The notes under the pieces are model-generated. The model was not told the DNA's origin. It did not search any database and saw nothing but the letters and a program-made list of their open reading frames with translations. The translations under genes were made by a program, and so were the position numbers. Shown here in pieces: positions 6,203 through 9,916 of a DNA stretch of 9,916 nt. Source of the DNA: Myxococcaceae bacterium (lineage in GTDB: Bacteria; Myxococcota; Myxococcia; Myxococcales; Myxococcaceae); assembly GCA_018262385.1 (NCBI GenBank), contig JAGSPQ010000041.1, positions 1 to 9,916 on the forward strand. Direction: 5' to 3'. Positions within the stretch are counted from its first letter, which is position 1. The number at the start of each line of letters is the position of its first letter.

Positions 6203-6530
6203 CCTTCGCCCCAACGGGCCGGGCTGCGGATGATCCCGGTGCTGGCGAGTTGTCTCGCCAGGCGCTAGGAGCCCAGGGGTCATGGACATGTTGCTCTCAG
6301 TCGACTTCTTCTTCTGCGCCGCGCACCACCTGCCGTTCTACGACGGCCCGTGCAAGCGCCTGCACGGCCACAACTACCAGCTGCGGGTCACCCTCACCGG
6401 CCGCCCTTCGCCGAAGGACGGGATGATTCGCGACTTCGACGAGATCAAGCGCACCGTCACCGAGATGGTGCTGGTGGAGTGCGATCACCACAACCTCAAT
6501 GACTTGATGGAGAACCCGACCGCCGAGAAC
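5987..6530 (+). repeat. Near-identical nucleotide blocks shared by the two queD copies
   Basis: Within the tandem paralogues, 5987-6009 equals 6417-6439 exactly (23 bases), and 6052-6100 matches 6482-6530 at 46 of 49 bases, all at the same 430-base offset. The blocks even share A/T-ending codons that are uncommon here (ATT for Ile, AAT for Asn), while the flanking stretches diverge strongly. They mark a tandem duplication, possibly patched by gene conversion. Confidence 0.7.
6242..6261 (+). other. Perfect 8-bp hairpin between the queD copies
   Basis: CTGGCGAG (6242-6249), loop TTGT, CTCGCCAG (6254-6261). It lies in the 79-base gap between the two QueD genes, just before the Shine-Dalgarno AGGAG at 6267-6271. 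There is no U tract, so it is unlikely to be an intrinsic terminator. It could control translation or RNA stability of the second copy. Confidence 0.45.
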
Positions 6531-6632
6531 ATGGTGGTCTGGATGTGGGAACGGCTCGAGAAGCACATCCAGGGGCTGCGCGAGCTGCAGCTGTGGGAAA
6601 CGCCGGAGTACTGCGTCACCTACCGCCAGTGA
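6282..6632 (+). CDS. queD: 6-carboxy/6-pyruvoyl-tetrahydropterin synthase-like protein, copy 2
   Basis: This is the second 116-residue COG0720 enzyme, aligned without gaps to copy 1. It keeps every catalytic residue: zinc ligands H15, H28, H30; Cys24 in C-x3-HGH; Asp68-His69; Glu106. It differs most in the N-terminal strand around the first zinc histidine (FFFCAAHH against FHFSSAHA), at 57-67 and at the C-terminus, surfaces near the active site and subunit interfaces of these oligomers. The two copies may therefore handle different pterins, catalyse successive steps, or form mixed oligomers. AGGAG at 6267-6271 lies 10 bases before the ATG. The TGA at 6630-6632 overlaps the GTG of the FolE-like gene by four bases, tying it translationally to a GTP-cyclohydrolase homologue, the enzyme that normally makes its substrate. 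Confidence 0.9.
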   Translation: MDMLLSVDFFFCAAHHLPFYDGPCKRLHGHNYQLRVTLTGRPSPKDGMIRDFDEIKRTVTEMVLVECDHHNLNDLMENPTAENMVVWMWERLEKHIQGLRELQLWETPEYCVTYRQ

Positions 6633-7204
6633 ATCGCCCGGCGATGCGGCGGGCGGTGAAGGACTTCCTCGCCGCCGCGGGGCTGAAGCTGTCGGATCCG
6701 AACCTCGCCCAGACCCCCCAGCGGGTCACCGAGGCGTGGGCGGACGAGTTCCTCGACGGCTACGGCCGATCGGCGGCCGAGGTGCTGGGCGAACGGTTCC
6801 CCGTCTCGAAGGCCGGCCAGCGCGAGCTGGTGGTGGTGACCGGGCTCCACTACCGCTCGATGTGCCCGCACCACCTGCTGCCCTACAGCGGCCGCGCCAC
6901 CGTCGCCTACCTGCCCGGCAAGTCGGTGGTCGGCTTCGGCAAGCTGTCCACCCTGGTCGATCTCTTCGCCCACCGGCTGATCCTCCAGGAGGAGCTCGCC
7001 CGCCAGGTGGCGCTGGCGCTCAAGACCCACCTCCACTCGCCGGCCACCGCCTGCGTGCTGGAGGCCGAGCAGAGCTGCCTGCGGCTGCGCGGCGGCCACC
7101 AGCACGACGCGGTCACCCACGCCGAGGCCTACGAAGGGAAGCTGCGGCGCGACTCGGCCTTGCGGCGCGAGCTGTGGGCCCGGATCGGCAAGAAGAAGAA
7201 ATAG
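6629..7204 (+). CDS. folE: Divergent GTP cyclohydrolase I (FolE-like)
   Basis: This 191-residue T-fold protein is homologous to GTP cyclohydrolase I, which makes 7,8-dihydroneopterin triphosphate from GTP. Zinc ligands are kept (C79 and H82 in MCPHHLLP, C150 in EAEQSCLRLRG), as are H81, Q120-E121 (purine recognition) and R154. Aligned by eye to E. coli FolE, however, His179 is Gln148, Arg139 is Thr108, Ser135 is Gly104, Lys68 is Glu35 and the E of CEHH is Pro80. The first is catalytic and the next three lie in the GTP site, so chemistry or substrate may differ. N-terminal residues 1-60 contain the family helix TPQRVTEAWADEFLDG. The start is GTG 6629 by the GTGA overlap with the preceding stop; ATG 6644 is an alternative, and neither has a Shine-Dalgarno. 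Homology is certain; activity as true FolE is doubtful. Confidence 0.85.
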   Translation: MNRPAMRRAVKDFLAAAGLKLSDPNLAQTPQRVTEAWADEFLDGYGRSAAEVLGERFPVSKAGQRELVVVTGLHYRSMCPHHLLPYSGRATVAYLPGKSVVGFGKLSTLVDLFAHRLILQEELARQVALALKTHLHSPATACVLEAEQSCLRLRGGHQHDAVTHAEAYEGKLRRDSALRRELWARIGKKKK

Positions 7205-7217
7205 GGGGAGGCACGCG

Positions 7218-7934
7218 ATGAAGCTGCGCAAACACTTTCTTCAGCCGTACCCGCCGACGGTCGCGCTGGTGACGGGGGCCTCCCGGGGCATCGGCGGCGC
7301 GATCGCCCGCGCCCTCGCCGGCCTGGGGCTGGATCTGATCGTCACCTCCACCCGGAAGGGCGGCACCCGGACCACCGCCGAAGAGTGCCGGGGCCACGGG
7401 GTGGAGGTGCTCGAGCTGGTGCACGACGTCGGCTCGCGCGCGGACGCCGATCGGGTGGTGGCGGCGGCGACGAAGCGGTTCGGCCAGGTCGACATCCTGA
7501 TCAACAACGCGGGGATCGTGATCCGCAAGCCGGTCGCGAAGATGACCGACGACGACTTCGACGACGTGCTGCGCACCAACCTCAGCGGCGCCTTCTACCT
7601 GACCCGCCGGCTGCTGCCGGGAATGGTGAAGCGGGGCCTGGGGCGGATCATCAACATCTCGTCGATCTCGGCCACCCTGGGCTCGGAGAACCACACCGGC
7701 TACTGCGCCTCGAAGTGGGGCCTCGACGGCTTCACCAAGGCGCTGGCGGAAGAGACCCGCGGCACCGGAGTGCTGGTCTGCTCGGTGCTGCCGGGTGGGG
7801 TGGAGACCCAGATGCTCAAGGGCTCGCGCTTTCCTGCGATGATGGCGCCGTGGGAAGTGGCCGACGTGGTCCGCTACCTCGCCTTCGAGGCGCCGCTGGC
7901 GCTGCACGGCGGCCGGGTGGAAGTCTTCGGGTGA
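7218..7934 (+). CDS. Classical short-chain dehydrogenase/reductase (FabG/sepiapterin-reductase-like)
   Basis: This 238-residue cytoplasmic oxidoreductase has the classical SDR Rossmann fold. The cofactor motif is TGASRGIG at 19-26; the Arg in it, and R46 after the second strand, favour NADP(H). NNAG is at 96-99, and the catalytic tetrad is N121, S149, Y162 and K166 (YCASK). It is slightly short at the C-terminus, ending VEVFG where FabG proteins usually carry a dimer-forming GGxxM/V tail. A strong Shine-Dalgarno, GGGGGAGG at 7204-7211, lies 6 bases before the ATG, 13 bases after the FolE-like stop; its stop overlaps the oxidase start (GTGA). In this context it could reduce the carbonyl side chain of a pyruvoyl-tetrahydropterin, as sepiapterin reductase does, but SDR substrates cannot be read from sequence and a FabG-like ketoreductase is the default alternative. 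Confidence 0.92.
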   Translation: MKLRKHFLQPYPPTVALVTGASRGIGGAIARALAGLGLDLIVTSTRKGGTRTTAEECRGHGVEVLELVHDVGSRADADRVVAAATKRFGQVDILINNAGIVIRKPVAKMTDDDFDDVLRTNLSGAFYLTRRLLPGMVKRGLGRIINISSISATLGSENHTGYCASKWGLDGFTKALAEETRGTGVLVCSVLPGGVETQMLKGSRFPAMMAPWEVADVVRYLAFEAPLALHGGRVEVFG

Positions 7935-9331
7935 AGCGCCCGGATCCCGCCGCGGTCGCCGCCGTCCGGGCCGAGCTGGAGGCGAAGCTGGGCGCAGGCC
8001 AGGTGAGCGCCGACCCCGACCAGCTCGAGGTCTACGGCCACGACGAGTCGGACATGGGCGACTTCGCGCCGCAGCTGATCGCCTTCGCGCGCAGCACCGC
8101 CGACGTCCAGCAGGTCTTCCGCACCGCCTTCGCCCACCAGGTCCCGGTCACTCCGGTGGCGGCGCGCAGCGGGAAGTCGGGCGGCAGCCTGCCGCTCTAC
8201 GGCGGGGTGTCGCTGAGCCTCGAGCGGATGAACCGGATCGTCAGCATCAGCCCCGAGGATCTGACCGCGGTGGTCGAGCCGGGGGTGATCACCGGAGCGC
8301 TGATGAAGGCGGCCGAGGAGCTGGGGCTGTTCTACCCGCCGGATCCCAACAGCTGGGAGTTCTGCTCGATCGGCGGCAACATCGCCGAGAACGCCGGCGG
8401 GCCCCGCGCGCTCAAGTACGGCGTCACCCGCGACTACGTGCTGGGGATGCAGTGGGTGCTGCCCACCGGCGAGGCGCTGCGAATCGGCAAGCGGACGATC
8501 AAGGGGGTGGCCGGCTACGATCTGTGCGGGCTGTTCGTCGGCTCGGAAGGGACGCTGGGAGTGGCGACCGAGATCACCCTCCAGCTGATCCCGCGCCCCC
8601 GGAAGGTGATGACCGCGCTGGTGATCTTCAAGGACGTGCTCGAGGCGGCGCGGGCGGTGAGCGCGATGCTCGCCTCCGGGCTGCTGCCCCGGTGCCTCGA
8701 GCTGCTCGACGACGTCAGCATCCGGGCGATCGACGGGCGCGGGTTCTCGTTTCCTCCCGGAGCGGGCGCAGCGGTGATCGCCGAGGTCGACGGAAACCAC
8801 GACGACGCTCTGCTGCTCGAGCTCGAGCAGCTCTCGCAGATCGCCGCCGCTCACGGCGCGATCGACACCCTGCTGGCCCAGGACGACGCCCAGCGCGAGA
8901 AGCTGTGGGCCGCCCGCCGGGTGGTCTCGACCGCGCTGCGGGCGCTCAAGCCGTTCAAGATCTCGGAAGACATCGCGGTGCCCCGCTCGAAGATCCCCGA
9001 GGCGATCGCCGGCTTCAAAGCGCTGGGGGCGCGGCTGGGGCTCACGGTGGCCACCTACGGCCACGCCGGCGACGGGAACCTGCACGCCAACATCCTCTTC
9101 GACGGGCCCCACCAGCGGCCGCAGGTGGACGAGGCGCTGGCTCAGATGATGCGGATCACCGTCGAGCTGGGCGGGACGATCACCGGCGAGCACGGGGTCG
9201 GCTACGCCAAGCGGGCCTTCCTTTCCCTCGAACAGGAACCGGGGCTGATTGCCTTCCAGCAGCGCCTGAAAACCTTCATCGACCCATTAGGTTTGCTAAA
9301 TCCAGGGAAAATCTTCGAGTCCGACGGGTAA
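7931..9331 (+). CDS. FAD-linked oxidase, GlcD / D-lactate dehydrogenase family
   Basis: This 466-residue flavoprotein oxidises a 2-hydroxy acid (glycolate, D-lactate, D-2-hydroxyglutarate or similar) through the VAO/PCMH fold. The N-terminal FAD domain (about 40-220) contains the glycine loop SGKSGGSLPL (80-89), PPDP at 136-139 with CSIGGNIAENAGG at 145-157, and VGSEGTLG at 203-210. The C-terminal cap (about 225-465) carries YGHAGDGNLH (H378, H385), GEHG (419-422) and the closing LLNPGKIF. There is no signal peptide and no fused iron-sulfur domain, and GlcE/GlcF partners are absent here, so electrons must go to an unlinked acceptor, quinone or oxygen. The GTG start at 7931 overlaps the SDR stop (GTGA); upstream reading is only a shadow of the SDR gene. 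It may belong to the same operon by coupling, though its chemical link to the pterin genes is unclear. Confidence 0.93.
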   Translation: MKRPDPAAVAAVRAELEAKLGAGQVSADPDQLEVYGHDESDMGDFAPQLIAFARSTADVQQVFRTAFAHQVPVTPVAARSGKSGGSLPLYGGVSLSLERMNRIVSISPEDLTAVVEPGVITGALMKAAEELGLFYPPDPNSWEFCSIGGNIAENAGGPRALKYGVTRDYVLGMQWVLPTGEALRIGKRTIKGVAGYDLCGLFVGSEGTLGVATEITLQLIPRPRKVMTALVIFKDVLEAARAVSAMLASGLLPRCLELLDDVSIRAIDGRGFSFPPGAGAAVIAEVDGNHDDALLLELEQLSQIAAAHGAIDTLLAQDDAQREKLWAARRVVSTALRALKPFKISEDIAVPRSKIPEAIAGFKALGARLGLTVATYGHAGDGNLHANILFDGPHQRPQVDEALAQMMRITVELGGTITGEHGVGYAKRAFLSLEQEPGLIAFQQRLKTFIDPLGLLNPGKIFESDG

Positions 9332-9459
9332 GCGTTATCGCCGGTTGTCGACCGGGCGGTGGCTGCTTCCCAAGCGTTTGAAATTCCCGAAAGTCTTCAC
9401 ACAACTCTACGAAACGGATTCCTTCGCCATGCGTCTTCTCTGCAGAGAGGAGATTAATC
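9332..9459 (+). promoter_or_regulatory. Leader of the sigma-factor gene
   Basis: This 128-base gap is less GC-rich than its surroundings and probably holds the sigma gene promoter. TTGAAA at 9378-9383 is a good -35-like hexamer, but no convincing -10 follows at 16-18 bases, so I do not call a precise promoter. A small imperfect hairpin (CCGGT 9341-9345 with ACCGG 9351-9355) lies just after the oxidase stop without a U tract. AGGAG at 9448-9452, 7 bases before ATG 9460, is a strong ribosome binding site. Confidence 0.4.
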
Positions 9460-9916
9460 ATGGCTTTCAGCGCAGCCCGTCGCAGTTCATCCGAAGGCAT
9501 CTCGCACTACCTGCGGAGCTTCGGTGGTCACAAACAACTTACGCGCGAGCAGGAGTATTCGCTCAGTAAACGCGCCCGTGCCGGTGACGAAGAGGCCCGC
9601 CGCATCCTGGCAGTGAGCAACCTTCCCTTCGTCGTCGCGGTCGCCCGGAAATTCGCCAGCCGCGGAGCGCGTCTGGATGATCTGGTCCAGGAGGGCAACG
9701 TCGGGCTGATGAAGGCGATCGAGCACTTCGACTCGAAGAAGAACGTCCGCTTCGCCACCTACGCCGTCTGGTGGATCCGCGCCTACATCACCCGCTACCT
9801 GAAGGACAACCGCAGCCAGGTCCGGGGCGGCGAGTCCGAGCGGGCGAGCATGAGCGACTTCTCGCTCGACACTCCGATTGAGGAGGATGGCGACTCGACC
9901 TGGCTCGATCGGCTCG
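9460..9916 (+). CDS. Sigma-70 family RNA polymerase sigma factor, RpoH/SigB-like, partial at 3' end
   Basis: The first 152 codons of a sigma factor run off the window. Region 1.2 is ISHYLRSFGGHKQLTREQEYSL (about 14-35); region 2.1-2.2 includes VVAVARKF and LDDLVQEGNVGLMKAI (core binding, about 59-87); region 2.3-2.4 is VRFATYAVWWIRAYITRYLKDN (96-117), which melts and reads the -10 element. After this, NRSQVR is followed within about 15 residues by SDFSLDTPIEEDGD, the acidic segment that in RpoH-type factors normally follows a sigma-3 domain, and no RpoH box (QRKLFF) is seen. It is thus a group 2/3 factor with an apparently short region 3. The start is fixed by the strong AGGAG. First-gene codons are less GC-biased than neighbours. 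A stress or heat-shock role is inference; the regulon is unknown. Confidence 0.93.
   Translation, partial: MAFSAARRSSSEGISHYLRSFGGHKQLTREQEYSLSKRARAGDEEARRILAVSNLPFVVAVARKFASRGARLDDLVQEGNVGLMKAIEHFDSKKNVRFATYAVWWIRAYITRYLKDNRSQVRGGESERASMSDFSLDTPIEEDGDSTWLDRL

Noticed and set aside
5852..7204. A plain queuosine (preQ0) biosynthesis operon
   Set aside because: QueD and a FolE homologue fit the first steps, but queE, queC and queF are absent, there are two QueD copies, and the FolE homologue has lost the catalytic His. I leave it as an alternative, not the call.
7113..9193. Long minus-strand frames opposite the SDR and FAD oxidase genes
   Set aside because: They are shadows of genes with complete catalytic motifs on the plus strand; their products are Arg/His/Gln-rich without domains.
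9378..9410. A sigma-32-type heat-shock promoter (TTGAAA box) before the sigma gene
   Set aside because: The -35-like TTGAAA is good, but there is no CCCCAT-type -10 at 13-15 bases and no TATAAT-like hexamer at 16-18.
1..9916. CRISPR arrays, tRNA or rRNA genes, insertion sequences, phage or defence-island genes
   Set aside because: I saw no direct-repeat/spacer pattern, no tRNA cloverleaf, no transposase or integrase and no terminal inverted repeats with target duplications.

Overview
The window comes from a very GC-rich bacterial chromosome. Codons end overwhelmingly in G or C, GTG starts are frequent and genes are tightly packed. Protein style (an RpoH/SigB-like sigma factor, an Ala/Pro-rich leader on a phospholipase D, a Bax-inhibitor-1 homologue, an orphan ATP-grasp enzyme) points to Myxococcota (former Deltaproteobacteria); this is inference, since no rRNA or other marker is present. 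There is no tRNA, rRNA, CRISPR array, insertion sequence or phage gene. It looks like a normal chromosomal segment.

Left half, minus strand (transcribed right to left from 4300 to 8): a circularly permuted ATP-grasp-like enzyme, a seven-helix BI-1/YccA membrane protein, a hairpin that may end or attenuate that transcript, then a two-HKD phospholipase D/cardiolipin synthase-like protein coupled by a one-base stop/start overlap to a small TPR protein.

Right half, plus strand (4299 to 9331): a DsbA-fold isomerase of the 2-hydroxychromene-2-carboxylate isomerase type, an isochorismatase-family hydrolase, a Rieske ferredoxin, two tandem QueD/6-pyruvoyl-tetrahydropterin-synthase paralogues, a divergent GTP cyclohydrolase I (FolE-like), a classical NADP(H)-type SDR and a GlcD-type FAD oxidase. 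Three junctions are identical 4-base GTGA overlaps. After a 128-base leader a sigma-70 family gene begins at 9460 and runs off the window.

The two halves diverge from a single CCATGG hexamer in which the two ATG start codons overlap, so each promoter must lie inside the opposite gene.

The most interesting part is 5852-7934. A GTP-cyclohydrolase-like enzyme, two QueD-like enzymes and an SDR together resemble a tetrahydropterin-forming pathway (GTP to dihydroneopterin triphosphate to a tetrahydropterin, then side-chain reduction). The FolE-like protein keeps its zinc ligands but has Gln where E. coli FolE has the catalytic His179, and it has lost other GTP-triphosphate contacts. It may therefore do altered chemistry. 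No queE, queC, queF or folate gene is present in the window to assign the product.
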